A stretch of DNA of 64,000 bases from Mesorhizobium sp. 131-2-1 (GTDB taxonomy: Bacteria > Pseudomonadota > Alphaproteobacteria > Rhizobiales > Rhizobiaceae): assembly GCF_016756535.1 (NCBI RefSeq), contig NZ_AP023247.1, positions 6,758,501 to 6,822,500 on the forward strand. Direction: 5' to 3'. Shown in pieces: positions 1 to 8,936 of the stretch (positions are counted from its first letter, which is position 1; each line of letters begins with the position of its first letter). The translations under genes and the position numbers were made by a program. The notes under the pieces are model-generated. The model was not told the DNA's origin. It did no database searches and saw nothing but the letters and a program-made list of their open reading frames with translations.

Positions 1-203
1 TCGGCGCAGCCGCGGGAGTCGAAAAGGTATTTGCCGCGCTCAAGCGCGGCAGAGCTGGTGGCGGCGGTGACCGGCTGGACGTTCAGGTCTACGACGCGAT
101 CGAGCTTCTGCCGGCTTCCAACAACGGCATAGATGACACCCGCCGCGCTGATGGCGACAACAATGCATGCGAGCCATAGGAAGATCTTGAAGAGTTTGTA
201 CAT
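1..203 (-). CDS. membrane-anchored cytochrome c, N-terminal part (cut by window edge)
   Basis: Only the first 67 codons lie in the window. Translation from the ATG at 203 begins with a hydrophobic stretch (about residues 7-27, typical signal anchor), followed by a short linker and then ALERGKYLFDSRGCA at the window edge. That segment matches the approach to a CxxCH haem site in class I cytochromes c, where 'RGKYL...GCxxCHG' is common. The haem histidine itself is outside the window, so haem binding is inferred. The protein would be anchored in the inner membrane facing the periplasm. The gene runs away from the hslO operon in the same orientation. Confidence 0.6.
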   Translation of the reverse strand, partial: MYKLFKIFLWLACIVVAISAAGVIYAVVGSRQKLDRVVDLNVQPVTAATSSAALERGKYLFDSRGCA

Positions 204-333
204 AGAGGCGCCCAAGAGCGCCGATGCAAAATCCCTCAATATCCACCGGCAACCGGCGCAGAGAGATATTGTTCGAAAGGGGTGCGACTAGCAAGCGCAC
301 CCCCAGCGGTCATAGTCACGACCACAAGCGATG

Positions 334-366
334 CCCTCACCGGTCTGCATGGCAAACCGGTGAGGG
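334..366 (-). terminator. hairpin downstream of hslO
   Basis: There is a perfect 11-base inverted repeat (CCCTCACCGGT / ACCGGTGAGGG) with an 11-base loop, starting 8 bases after the hslO stop. No T-run follows on the minus strand, so it may be a Rho-type end or an mRNA-stabilising hairpin rather than a classical intrinsic terminator. Confidence 0.4.
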
Positions 367-374
367 CGTGAGCC

Positions 375-1385
375 TTACTGAGCGGCGCCGAACTCCGTCG
401 GATCGAAGTCATACTGCGTCGAGCAGAACTCGCAGGCGACGTGGATGCCCCCATCCTCGGTGCTGTCCTTGATCTCGTCGGCGGAGAAGCCCGCGAGGAT
501 GCCACGGATCTTCTCGCGCGAGCACGAGCACTGGTCGGCTACCGGCACGCCGCCGAACACACGCACGCCGTGCTCGTGGAACAGCCGGTAGAGCAGCCGC
601 TCGGCGCCGACCGTCGGATCGATCAGTTCGGTTGGCTCGATGGTGCCGAGCAGCGCCAGCAACTCCTGCCAGGAATTGTCCGCCGGATCATGCACCGCCT
701 CGCGCGGATCGCCGTCGCCGCCGGAAATATCCGGCACGCGCATGCGTTCCGGCGCCTTCGGCAGGAACTGCGCCAGAAGACCGCCGGCGCGCCACTGCTC
801 GCGGGCGCCGCCGGGACCGGGGGTCACCAGCTTGGCCACCGACAGCCTGATATCGGTCGGAATCTGCTCCGACTGGCGGAAATAGGTGCGCGCGGCCTCC
901 TCCAGCGAGGAGCCGTCGAGCTGGACGATACCCTGATAGCGCTGCGTGTGGACGCCCTGGTCGATGGTCAGCGCCAGCACGCCGTTGCCGAGCAGCGTCT
1001 GCTGCGAGACCTCGCCGGCGGCGGTCAGCGCCTGCAGCCGGTCGGCATCGAAGCGCGCATAGCCGCGCAGCGCATGCGGCGTGGAGAAATCCGCCACCAG
1101 CATGTCGACCGGCCCATCGGTGCGGGTCTGCAGGATGAACTTGCCCTCGAACTTCAGCGAAGTGCCAAGCAGCACCGTCAGCACGCAGGCTTCCGCCAGC
1201 AGGCGGGCGACCGGCTCCGGATAATCGTGGCGGGCAAGAATGGCGTCGAGCATCGGCCCGAGCTGGACGGTGCGGCCGCGCACGTCGAGCGGGGCGACCT
1301 CGAAGGGCACGACGTGATCGTCGCCGGCATAGCCGAATTCGCCGAGTTGCGGGTGATGTTCAGTCACTTGACGGGTTTCCAACAT
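375..1385 (-). CDS. hslO: Hsp33 redox-regulated chaperone
   Basis: Cytoplasmic holdase chaperone, activated when oxidants release zinc from its C-terminal cysteine centre. The family's zinc motif is complete: CSC followed about 30 residues later by CEFC (CxC...CxxC). The frame is open further upstream, but the ATG at 1385 (MLETRQV...) gives 336 aa, which fits the family, and the upstream extension looks non-homologous. It lies 102 bases after argF in the same direction, completing an argD-argF-hslO order that I recall from other rhizobia. It may be cotranscribed with the arginine genes. Confidence 0.95.
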   Translation of the reverse strand: MLETRQVTEHHPQLGEFGYAGDDHVVPFEVAPLDVRGRTVQLGPMLDAILARHDYPEPVARLLAEACVLTVLLGTSLKFEGKFILQTRTDGPVDMLVADFSTPHALRGYARFDADRLQALTAAGEVSQQTLLGNGVLALTIDQGVHTQRYQGIVQLDGSSLEEAARTYFRQSEQIPTDIRLSVAKLVTPGPGGAREQWRAGGLLAQFLPKAPERMRVPDISGGDGDPREAVHDPADNSWQELLALLGTIEPTELIDPTVGAERLLYRLFHEHGVRVFGGVPVADQCSCSREKIRGILAGFSADEIKDSTEDGGIHVACEFCSTQYDFDPTEFGAAQ

Positions 1386-1487
1386 GACAAAGCTCCGGGG
1401 CGCGGCCATGCCGCCCTTTTGGGGGCATGCGTCCAAACGCGCTCGATTTGCGTGATGCGCCGCAGATAGGCATCACACCTCCGGAGA

Positions 1488-2399
1488 TCAAGCTCCCAGA
1501 CACCAGGCCAAAACCGCCTTCTGGGCGTGCAGCCGATTCTCGGCCTCGTCGAACACCACCGAATGCGGGCCGTCGATGACCTCGTCGGTCACCTCCTCGC
1601 CGCGATGCGCCGGCAGGCAGTGCATGAACAGCGCGTCGGGCTTGGCCTTCGCCATCAGCGCCGCATTGACCTGATAGGGCAGGAAGACGTTGTGGCCGCG
1701 CGCGCGATGCTCCTGGCCCATCGACACCCAGCAGTCGGTGACAATGCAATCGGCTTGGTGGACAGCCTCCTCGGCCGAGCGGGTGAAGTTCAGCTTGCCG
1801 CCATTGGCCTTCGACCAGTCGATGTGCTTCTCGTCGGGCTCGCTGCCTTCCGGCACGGCCACGTTGAGGTTGAAGCGGAACCGCGCCGAGGCCTCGAGCA
1901 GCGAATGCAGCACATTGTTGCCGTCGCCGGTCCAGGCAAAGGTCTTGCCTGCCACCGGACCGCGATGTTCCTCGAAGGTCATGATGTCGGCCATCAGCTG
2001 GCAGGGATGGGTGTCGTCGGTCAGCCCGTTGATGACGGGAACCGTGGCGTTCTCGGTCAGCTCCAGCAGCCGCTCATGCGAGGTCGTGCGGATCATGATG
2101 GCGTCGACATAGCGCGACAGCACCTTGGCCGTGTCGGCGATCGTCTCGGAACGGCCGAGCTGCATCTCGGTGCCGGTCAGCATGATGGTTTCGCCGCCAA
2201 GCTGGCGCATGCCGACGTCGAAGGACACGCGCGTGCGGGTCGACGGTTTGTCGAAGATCATCGCCAGCACCTTGCCTTCGAGCGGCCTGGTGCGCTCGCC
2301 GGCCTTGAGCCTGGCCTTTCGCACCACCGCGTCGTCAAGCATGAAGCGCAGATCGCCTTCGGAAACGGCGGAGAGGTCGGTGAAATGGCGAACGGACAT
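1488..2399 (-). CDS. argF: ornithine carbamoyltransferase
   Basis: Transfers the carbamoyl group of carbamoyl phosphate to ornithine, giving citrulline in arginine synthesis. The family signatures are all visible: the carbamoyl-phosphate loop STRTR (in [10 protein letters not shown]), HPCQ in the middle, and the ornithine-binding HCLPA near the C-terminus. The product is 303 aa, normal for the anabolic enzyme. The start is the ATG at 2399 (MSVRHFTDL); the longer open frame overlaps argD and is not protein-like. It starts 17 bases after argD ends, so the two are surely cotranscribed. Confidence 0.97.
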   Translation of the reverse strand: MSVRHFTDLSAVSEGDLRFMLDDAVVRKARLKAGERTRPLEGKVLAMIFDKPSTRTRVSFDVGMRQLGGETIMLTGTEMQLGRSETIADTAKVLSRYVDAIMIRTTSHERLLELTENATVPVINGLTDDTHPCQLMADIMTFEEHRGPVAGKTFAWTGDGNNVLHSLLEASARFRFNLNVAVPEGSEPDEKHIDWSKANGGKLNFTRSAEEAVHQADCIVTDCWVSMGQEHRARGHNVFLPYQVNAALMAKAKPDALFMHCLPAHRGEEVTDEVIDGPHSVVFDEAENRLHAQKAVLAWCLGA

Positions 2400-2416
2400 C
2401 GGCAATGGTTCCGGAA

Positions 2417-3616
2417 TTACTTCGCGGCGGCCGAGGCGATGGCATCCGCCAGGCCCCGGGCACCTGCGCGGATGCGGTCGAGCGCCTCGCCGATCTCGGC
2501 GTCGGTGACGGTGAGCGGCGGCAGCAGGCGGATGACGTTGTCGCCGGCCGGGACCGCGAGCAGATGCTGGTCGCGCAGCGCCATGTTGACCTTGGTGTTG
2601 GGCATGACGCATTTCAGGCCGAGCATCAGGCCGGTTCCGCGGATGCCTTCGATGACCTCGGGAAACTCATCGGCGACGCCGGCCAGTCCCTGTTTCAGGA
2701 GCAGCGCCTTGCGCTGGACGTCCTCGAGGAAGCCCTCCTCCAGCACCACGTCGAGCACGGCGTTGCCGACCGCCATCGCCAGCGGATTGCCGCCGAAGGT
2801 GGTGCCGTGCACGCCGGCGGTCATGCCGACTGCTGCCTCGTCGGTGGCGAGGCACGCGCCCAGCGGGAAGCCGGCGCCGATGCCCTTGGCGATCGCCATC
2901 AGATCCGGGGTGACGCCGGACCATTCATGCGCAAACAGCTTGCCGGTGCGGCCGATGCCGCACTGGACCTCGTCGAAGATCAGAAGCAGGCCGTGCTGGT
3001 CGCAAAGCTGCCGCAGCCGCTTCAGTGACTGCGTCGGCACCGGACGGATGCCGCCCTCGCCCTGCACCGGCTCGATCAGGATGGCGGCCGTCTCCGGCGT
3101 GATCGCCTTCTCCGCCGCATCGATGTCGTCGAAGCCGACCTGGTCGAAGCCTTCGACCTTGGGGCCGAAGCCTTCCAGATACTTATACTGTCCGCCGGCG
3201 GCGATCGTCGCCAGCGTGCGGCCGTGGAAGGCGCCTTCGAAGGTGATGATGCGGAAACGCTCGGGATGGCCGTTGACGAAATGGTAGCGCCGCGCCGTCT
3301 TGATGGCACATTCCAGCGCCTCGGCGCCGGAATTGGTGAAGAACACCTTGTCGGCAAAGGTCGCCTCGACGAGCCGTTCGCCGAGCCGGCGCTGCTCCGG
3401 AATCTCATAGAGGTTGGAAACATGCCACAGCTTCGCGGCCTGCTCGGTCAGCGCCGACACCAGATGCGGATGGCTGTGGCCGAGTGAATTGACGGCGATG
3501 CCGCCGGCGAAATCGAGATATCGCTCGCCCTTGTCGGTGACCAGCCAGGTCCCCTCCCCGCGGTCGAAGGCCAGGGGTGCGCGAGCAAAGGTCTCGTAAA
3601 GCGCCGAACCGCTCAT
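2417..3616 (-). CDS. argD: acetylornithine aminotransferase
   Basis: PLP-dependent class III aminotransferase making N-acetylornithine in arginine synthesis; many ArgD enzymes also serve in lysine synthesis as N-succinyldiaminopimelate transaminase. Seen: the PLP-binding segment with [11 protein letters not shown] and the Schiff-base lysine in [13 protein letters not shown], plus [11 protein letters not shown] near the C-terminal third. The product is 399 aa, usual length. The start is the ATG at 3616 ([10 protein letters not shown]), preceded by GGAG about 9 bases upstream. It is the first gene of the argD-argF-hslO unit, and its leader carries a hairpin with a T-tract immediately after the predicted promoter (separate entries). 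Confidence 0.95.
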   Translation of the reverse strand: MSGSALYETFARAPLAFDRGEGTWLVTDKGERYLDFAGGIAVNSLGHSHPHLVSALTEQAAKLWHVSNLYEIPEQRRLGERLVEATFADKVFFTNSGAEALECAIKTARRYHFVNGHPERFRIITFEGAFHGRTLATIAAGGQYKYLEGFGPKVEGFDQVGFDDIDAAEKAITPETAAILIEPVQGEGGIRPVPTQSLKRLRQLCDQHGLLLIFDEVQCGIGRTGKLFAHEWSGVTPDLMAIAKGIGAGFPLGACLATDEAAVGMTAGVHGTTFGGNPLAMAVGNAVLDVVLEEGFLEDVQRKALLLKQGLAGVADEFPEVIEGIRGTGLMLGLKCVMPNTKVNMALRDQHLLAVPAGDNVIRLLPPLTVTDAEIGEALDRIRAGARGLADAIASAAAK

Positions 3617-3644
3617 TATATTGCGTCTCCGGAACCGGAAAATC

Positions 3645-3667
3645 AAAAAAGCCGCCAAAGCGGCGGC
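3645..3667 (-). terminator. terminator-shaped hairpin in the argD leader
   Basis: Read on the minus strand: stem GCCGCC / GGCGGC with a 5-base loop, followed by TTTTTT. It lies between the predicted argD promoter and the argD start codon, almost at the transcript's 5' end. The shape is that of an intrinsic terminator, so it could act as an attenuator or produce a short leader RNA. It cannot be the end of an upstream gene, because none lies upstream on this strand. Confidence 0.5.
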
Positions 3668-3675
3668 CTTTGCGG

Positions 3676-3704
3676 CTTATCGTGTTTTTCGGCCATGAAG
3701 TCAA
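3676..3704 (-). promoter_or_regulatory. sigma-70-type promoter for argD-argF-hslO
   Basis: On the minus strand there is TTGACT (3704-3699), a 17-base spacer and GATAAG (3681-3676). Transcription would start near 3669, leaving a leader of about 53 bases that begins with the terminator-shaped hairpin. Confidence 0.6.
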
Positions 3705-3792
3705 CGAAAACGTCGCGCATGGGCGCGCGGCACGCCCCCGACGAGCTGCCGGTTCATAAGCGGCCGGCAAGTTGGGGAAAACCGGAAAAACC

Positions 3793-3939
3793 GATTCGTG
3801 TTGCCCCGGGGACTCTTGTCACCGAGTCAGCGCATGAGGTATTTGTAGTCGAGAAATAACTAGATTTCGTGCGGCGGACCTAATCACCCGATATATGTGG
3901 TGTTGTCTGCCCGGCGAGAGCCGGGACGGGAAGGGATTC
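3793..3939. promoter_or_regulatory. cluster of four GANTC sites upstream of gcrA
   Basis: GANTC, the CcrM methylation sequence of alphaproteobacteria, occurs at 3793 (GATTC), 3811 (GACTC), 3824 (GAGTC) and 3935 (GATTC), three of them within 36 bases. A loose promoter overlaps them: TTGTCA at 3816 and TATTTG at 3840, with an 18-base spacer. This gap between argD and gcrA (3617-3973) otherwise holds only the argD promoter and leader. Confidence 0.5.
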
Positions 3940-3973
3940 CGATCGCCGCACGCCTCAGCAGGAGCGCGGTCTC

Positions 3974-4492
3974 ATGAACTGGACTGACGAGCGGGTCGAA
4001 CTTCTCAGGAAACTGTGGTCGGAAGGGCTGAGCGCCAGCCAGATTGCCGCACAGCTTGGGGGCGTCAGCCGCAATGCGGTCATCGGCAAGGTGCATCGCC
4101 TGAAGCTGTCGGGCCGCGGCCGCGCGACGGCCAGCCCAGCGCGCCAGAAGAAGACCGTGCAGGGATCGTCCATCCAGAAATCGGTATCGCGCGCCGCTAC
4201 CGCCACGCGCCATGTCACCACCTCGATCGGCGCGACCGCGCTGCAGGCGCAGTTCGACGCCGAGCCGGTGGCGCGCCACTACATCCGCCCGGTGGAAAAC
4301 GTGGTCGTGCCGATCTCGCGGCATCTGCAGCTGGTCGAGCTGACCGAACGCACCTGCAAATGGCCGAATGGCGACCCGCTGTCGGAAGACTTCAACTTCT
4401 GCGGCAACGACGCCGGCGAAACCGGGCCGTACTGCAAATATCATGCAAGGGTGGCGTTCCAGCCGGCGGCGGAGCGCAGGCGGAACAGGTAG
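3974..4492 (+). CDS. gcrA: GcrA cell cycle regulator
   Basis: GcrA is an alphaproteobacterial transcription factor that, in Caulobacter, works with sigma-70 RNA polymerase at promoters carrying methylated GANTC sites. The 172-aa product opens with the family signature MNWTDERVELL and a helix-turn-helix region (SASQIAAQLG...SRNAVIGKVHRL). It has a basic middle linker and ends with the conserved cysteine-containing segment around CKWPNGDP...FCG...YCKYH. It is a single gene, convergent with corA across a tandem repeat. Clustered GANTC sites upstream suggest methylation-dependent autoregulation. Confidence 0.96.
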   Translation: MNWTDERVELLRKLWSEGLSASQIAAQLGGVSRNAVIGKVHRLKLSGRGRATASPARQKKTVQGSSIQKSVSRAATATRHVTTSIGATALQAQFDAEPVARHYIRPVENVVVPISRHLQLVELTERTCKWPNGDPLSEDFNFCGNDAGETGPYCKYHARVAFQPAAERRRNR

Positions 4493-4499
4493 TTAGGGA

Positions 4500-4623
<124 letters not shown>

Positions 4624-4628
4624 TACCT

Positions 4629-5639
4629 TCACAGCCATCCATTCTTGCGAAACCGCCAGTACAGGAACGAGCAGATCAGCGCGATCGCCACCAGCACCGT
4701 CGGATAGCCATATTCCATATGCAGTTCCGGCATGTCGTTGAAATTCATGCCGTAAATGCCGGCGAAGGCGGTCGGCACCGCCAGGATGGCGGCCCATGAG
4801 GCGAGCTTCTTGGATATCGCCGTTTCCTGACTCTGGCCGACCAGAAGACTGGCTTCGAAAGCGAAGGCCAGCACCTCGCGCAGGCTGTCGATCTTTTCCT
4901 GGACCGTACGGATATGGTCAGTCACGTCGCGGAACAGCGGGTGCATGGAGGCATTGATCTGCGGCAGGTCGGCGCTGGTCAGCCGGCGGCAGACCTCCAC
5001 CAGCGGCAGAGCCGCGTTGCGCAGCCGCAAGAGATCGCGGCGCAGCATATAGAGCCGCTCGATGTCGGAGCCGGTCATTGGCCTGAGCAGCACCTTGTCC
5101 TCGATCGCCTCGACCTCGTCCTCGATCTGCTCCAGCACGGGCATGTAGTTGTCGACGATGAAGTCGAGGATGGCATAAAGGACGAAGTCCTCGCCCTTGG
5201 CGAGCGAATGCGGGCAGCTTTCCCAATGCTGGCGGACCGCGGCATAGGATGTCGAGGGTCCATGCCTGACGCTGACGATGTAGCCGGCGCCGACGAACAG
5301 GTGCGTCTCGCCGAAGGTGACCCGGCCGTCGATCAACTGGGCGGTGCGCGCGACGATGAACAGGGCGTCGCCATATTGCTCGATCTTCGGCCGCTGGTGC
5401 GGATGCTCGGCATCCTCGATCGCCAGATCGTGCAGATGGAATTGCGCCTGGACGCGCAGCAACAGGTTGCGATCCGGCTCCAGAAGTCCGATCCAGACGA
5501 CATGGTCCGGCTTCTTGGCCCAGTCGCCGGCCTCCTCGATCGGAATGTCGGCGATACGCCGGCCGGCCGTATAGACGCTTGACGCGATAATGCCGGACGT
5601 CGGCGCAGGAGCCGGAGTGAGGTTTCGAACGTTTTCCAT
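4629..5639 (-). CDS. corA: CorA-family magnesium/cobalt channel
   Basis: Inner-membrane divalent cation channel. The 336-aa product has a long soluble N-terminal domain and two C-terminal transmembrane helices. The first ends in the CorA signature YGMNF (GMN loop) followed by acidic residues, and the second lies just before a basic C-terminal tail. The start is the ATG at 5639, because AGGAGG sits 6 bases upstream; the open frame begins 8 codons earlier without such a site. It is convergent with gcrA. phoU lies upstream on the same strand, 91 bases away, so transcription is probably separate. Confidence 0.93.
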   Translation of the reverse strand: MENVRNLTPAPAPTSGIIASSVYTAGRRIADIPIEEAGDWAKKPDHVVWIGLLEPDRNLLLRVQAQFHLHDLAIEDAEHPHQRPKIEQYGDALFIVARTAQLIDGRVTFGETHLFVGAGYIVSVRHGPSTSYAAVRQHWESCPHSLAKGEDFVLYAILDFIVDNYMPVLEQIEDEVEAIEDKVLLRPMTGSDIERLYMLRRDLLRLRNAALPLVEVCRRLTSADLPQINASMHPLFRDVTDHIRTVQEKIDSLREVLAFAFEASLLVGQSQETAISKKLASWAAILAVPTAFAGIYGMNFNDMPELHMEYGYPTVLVAIALICSFLYWRFRKNGWL

Positions 5640-5730
5640 GGCAACCTCCTGAGACACGGCCACTGATCAGGATTCAGGAACGTTCGCGGGAGCTTAGCCT
5701 AAATTAGCACGGTGTTCGAGAGGCGGTCGT

Positions 5731-6456
5731 TCACTTCACCGGCAGCATGCCGGGAACAACGACCTTGTCCGTCTTGTCGCCCTTCGGCCGCTCGGCCGGC
5801 ATCTGGTCGCCGGTGACGATGTAGTAGATGGTCTCGGCGATGTTGGTGGCGTGATCACCGATGCGCTCGATGTTCTTGGCGCAGAACAGGAGATGCGTGC
5901 AGGGCGTGATGTTGCGCGGATCTTCCATCATGTAGGTCAAAAGCTCGCGAAACAGCGAGGTGTACATGGCGTCGATCTGGTCGTCGCGGTCGCGCACGAA
6001 GCCGATCTTCTCCACCGAGCGCGAGGCATAGACGTCGAGCACTTCCTTGAGCTGCGTCAAGGCGAGGTCGGCCAAGGCCTCGAGACCGCGGAACAGGCTG
6101 GTCGGCTGGCGCCCGTCGATGACGGCCGCCACGCGCTTGGCGACATTCTTGCCGAGGTCGCCGACGCGCTCGATATCGGCAGAAATGCGGATGGCGCCGA
6201 CGATCTCGCGCAGGTCCGTCGCCATCGGCTGGCGCTTGGCGATGATGACGATCGCCTTGTCGTCGATCTCGCGCTGCCCTTCATCGAGGACCTGATCGTC
6301 CCGGATGACCTTCTGGGCGAGGCCGGGATCGGCGTTGACCAAAGCGGTGATCGCCTGCTCGACCATGCGCTCGGCATGGCCACCCATCGCAGCGATCCGC
6401 TTCGACAGGTATTTCAGCTCTTCGTCATAGGCGCTGACGATATGCACGGACTGCAT
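5731..6456 (-). CDS. phoU: PhoU phosphate-signalling protein
   Basis: Cytoplasmic helical protein that links phosphate uptake by the Pst transporter to the PhoR kinase and represses the Pho regulon in high phosphate. The 241-aa product shows the two PhoU repeats, including the E/D-rich metal-binding helices (ADIERVGDLGKN in the first and IERIGDHATNIAE in the second). It sits 111 bases downstream of the phoR-like kinase gene in the same direction. pstSCAB and phoB, usual neighbours, are not present here. Confidence 0.95.
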   Translation of the reverse strand: MQSVHIVSAYDEELKYLSKRIAAMGGHAERMVEQAITALVNADPGLAQKVIRDDQVLDEGQREIDDKAIVIIAKRQPMATDLREIVGAIRISADIERVGDLGKNVAKRVAAVIDGRQPTSLFRGLEALADLALTQLKEVLDVYASRSVEKIGFVRDRDDQIDAMYTSLFRELLTYMMEDPRNITPCTHLLFCAKNIERIGDHATNIAETIYYIVTGDQMPAERPKGDKTDKVVVPGMLPVK

Positions 6457-6567
6457 GGACGAAATGCCTTCCCCGGGTCTTCCGCCGAGTCGTTTCCTCG
6501 AATCCTGCGCTGATACGCTAGCCGGATGACAGAAAAAAGAAACGGACAGTTGGTAGATAGTACGGCG

Positions 6568-7833
6568 TCAGGCCGCCGGCAAATGGACCGAGAACGCCGC
6601 GCCCTTGCCGACTTCCGACTTGATCGACAGCCTGGCGTTGTGGCGCGTCAGTATGTGCTTGACGATCGACAGGCCGAGGCCGGTGCCCTTCTGGGTGCGG
6701 CTGCTTTCGACATCGACCCGGTAGAAGCGCTCGGTGATGCGCGGGATGTGCTCTTCGGGGATGCCGGGACCGTAATCCTGGATGGTGACGTCGATGCCCT
6801 GTTCGGGGCCGGTCCCGTCGCGCGCGATCGACACCGTGACGCGCCCGCCCGACTGTCCGTATTTGCAGGCGTTCTCCAGGAGATTCTCGAAGACCTGGAA
6901 GAGCTCGTCGCGGTCGCCCGGCACGTCGAGCGGTCCTTCGACGAAGTCGCGCTCGATGACGACGCCGTTCTCACGGGCAAGCGGCGCCAGCGAGTCGATG
7001 ACGCTGTCGATGGTCTGGCGAAGATCGACCTCGGTTCCCGGCTTGAGATAGGGCTTCATCTCCAGCCGCGACAGCGACAAGAGATCGTCGATCAGGCGGG
7101 CCATGCGGCCGGTCTGGTTCTGCATGATCTGCAGGAACTGGTCGCGCGCCGCCGGATCACCGCGGGCCGGCCCGCGCAGCGTCTCGATGAAGCCCGATAT
7201 CGAGGCAAGCGGCGTGCGCAGCTCATGGCTGGCATTGGCGATGAAATCGGCGCGCATCCTGTCGATCCGGCGCGCCTCGCTCTGGTCCTTGAACACCAGC
7301 ACAAAGAGGTCGGTGGCGTGGCCGACAGAGGATGCGCTGACGCGATAGGCCCGCTCGACCGGCAGCTTTTCGGTGTAGTCGACAACATCGGACGCGACTG
7401 TCCCCGACAGGACGCTGTCCAGCAAGGCCTGCATTTCGGGGGCGCGGAATTTCAGCGACAGCGACATGCCCGGCGCGATGCCGCCGAAAGCAGCGAAAGC
7501 GGCGGCGTTGGCGTGGACGATGGTGGCGGTGCGGTCGAAGATGATCAACGGATCGGCGACGGCGGCCGCGAGGTATTCGCCGGAAAGCCGCTCCAAGCCG
7601 CCTGCCTCGATCGCCGCCGCGTTCTCGATCGACTGCCGGGCGCCGCCCGACGGAAGCAGCGCGGCCGCCAGCAGCAGCGCAATCGCCGCCACGAGCACAT
7701 AGGCCGATGTGCCGGCAAGGCCGTAGACGGCGAAAACCGCGACGAAGCCGGCGGCAAGCAGCCAGCGGCTCGCCCACAGCCGCGCGGCTACCGGTTGCGC
7801 CGTGCCTTTGTGCTCCGCGTTCAGCTCAGCCAT
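6568..7833 (-). CDS. phoR: PhoR-type sensor histidine kinase
   Basis: Membrane sensor kinase of 421 aa. Two hydrophobic helices occupy about residues 20-62, followed by a PAS-like region, a HisKA domain with the phosphorylatable His in NASHELRTPLAS, and a HATPase domain with an N-box (ENACKYG) and G-boxes (DYGPGIP, GTGLGLSIV). This lay-out, with membrane helices followed by a PAS region, is that of PhoR, and the neighbouring phoU supports the assignment. The partner regulator PhoB is not in the window. The divergent ppk2 suggests a common phosphate theme. Confidence 0.85.
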   Translation of the reverse strand: MAELNAEHKGTAQPVAARLWASRWLLAAGFVAVFAVYGLAGTSAYVLVAAIALLLAAALLPSGGARQSIENAAAIEAGGLERLSGEYLAAAVADPLIIFDRTATIVHANAAAFAAFGGIAPGMSLSLKFRAPEMQALLDSVLSGTVASDVVDYTEKLPVERAYRVSASSVGHATDLFVLVFKDQSEARRIDRMRADFIANASHELRTPLASISGFIETLRGPARGDPAARDQFLQIMQNQTGRMARLIDDLLSLSRLEMKPYLKPGTEVDLRQTIDSVIDSLAPLARENGVVIERDFVEGPLDVPGDRDELFQVFENLLENACKYGQSGGRVTVSIARDGTGPEQGIDVTIQDYGPGIPEEHIPRITERFYRVDVESSRTQKGTGLGLSIVKHILTRHNARLSIKSEVGKGAAFSVHLPAA

Positions 7834-7994
7834 TCGCGCGCTCGCGCCCCATGCCTCTTCCCCCGTCGCCGGTCGCGAAAACTTCCGCTGGACCGGTCTG
7901 GAGTGCTACAGCGTCATTTGCGCATCCAAACGGGGGCGCGGCGCCGTTGAGGCTCCCAATAGCATGAGTCCGCAGGCTGGAAAGGTTCGTCTCG

Positions 7995-8900
7995 ATGAAA
8001 AAAGCCAAGGAAAGTCCCGCCGCGGCGCCGGCACAGGGTCCGCTGAAAATCAGGATCGGCGGCAAGGAGCGTGAATTCGACATCGAGAACCCGGTGCTTC
8101 CGGACTGGATCGAGGACAACAAGCTGACCGCCGGCGGCTATCCCTACGACAAGAAGTTGAAGAGTGAGGAGTATGACGCGACGCTCGAGCAGTTGCAGAT
8201 CGAGCTGGTCAAGGCGCAGGCCTGGCTGCAGGCGACCGGCAAGCGGGTGATGGCGCTGTTCGAGGGTCGTGACGCCGCTGGCAAGGGCGGCACGATCTTC
8301 GTGCTGCGCCAATACATGAACCCGCGCACGGCGCGCAATGTGGCGCTGACCAAGCCGACGCCGCCGGAGCTCGGCCAATGGTATTACCAGCGCTATGTCG
8401 ACCATTTCCCGACATCGGGCGAGTTCGTGACCTTCGACCGCTCCTGGTACAACCGCGCCGGCGTCGAGCCGGTGATGGGCTTCTGCACGCCCGAGCAGCA
8501 CGAGAAATTCCTCGACGAGACACCGCATTTCGAGCGGATGATCTGCAACGAAGGCATCCACTTCTTCAAATTCTGGCTGAACATCGGCCGGGAAACCCAG
8601 CTCGAACGCTTCCACGACCGCCGCTGGAGCCCGCTGAAGAACTGGAAGTTCTCGCCGATCGACGTCGCCGGCATCAACAAATGGGACGATTACACCAAGG
8701 CGCGCGACCTCATGGTCGAACGCACGCACAAGGAGTTCGCGCCCTGGATCATCGTGCGGGCCAATGACAAGCGGCGGGCTCGGCTGGCCGTGATCAGGCG
8801 CATCCTGTCGTCGCTGCCCTATGACGGGCGCGACCTCGATATTGTCGGCAAGGAAGACAAGAAGATCATCGGCGAAGGGCCATCATTCCTAGAGAAGTAG
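7995..8900 (+). CDS. ppk2: polyphosphate kinase 2 (PPK2)
   Basis: Uses polyphosphate to phosphorylate nucleoside diphosphates (or the reverse). The 301-aa product has the PPK2 Walker A ([10 protein letters not shown]), the lid/Walker B region with [17 protein letters not shown], and the conserved [10 protein letters not shown] stretch, all typical of the short single-domain class. It is divergent from phoR with a 161-base gap. I saw no convincing PHO box (CTGTCAT repeats) there, so phosphate control is inferred only from the neighbours. Confidence 0.95.
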   Translation: MKKAKESPAAAPAQGPLKIRIGGKEREFDIENPVLPDWIEDNKLTAGGYPYDKKLKSEEYDATLEQLQIELVKAQAWLQATGKRVMALFEGRDAAGKGGTIFVLRQYMNPRTARNVALTKPTPPELGQWYYQRYVDHFPTSGEFVTFDRSWYNRAGVEPVMGFCTPEQHEKFLDETPHFERMICNEGIHFFKFWLNIGRETQLERFHDRRWSPLKNWKFSPIDVAGINKWDDYTKARDLMVERTHKEFAPWIIVRANDKRRARLAVIRRILSSLPYDGRDLDIVGKEDKKIIGEGPSFLEK

Positions 8901-8936
8901 GTCCCATTTCGCCGACGATACGGAGGCTGCCGGGCC

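Noticed and set aside
40..300. Minus-strand frame of 86 codons at the left edge
   Set aside because: Another frame reads through as a cytochrome c start with a signal anchor, which is far more protein-like.
1527..3287. 586-codon plus-strand frame opposite argF and argD
   Set aside because: Antisense to two conserved arginine genes; no protein-like features.
7834..7994. PHO box between phoR and ppk2
   Set aside because: I looked for CTGTCAT-type direct repeats; the closest matches have too many mismatches.
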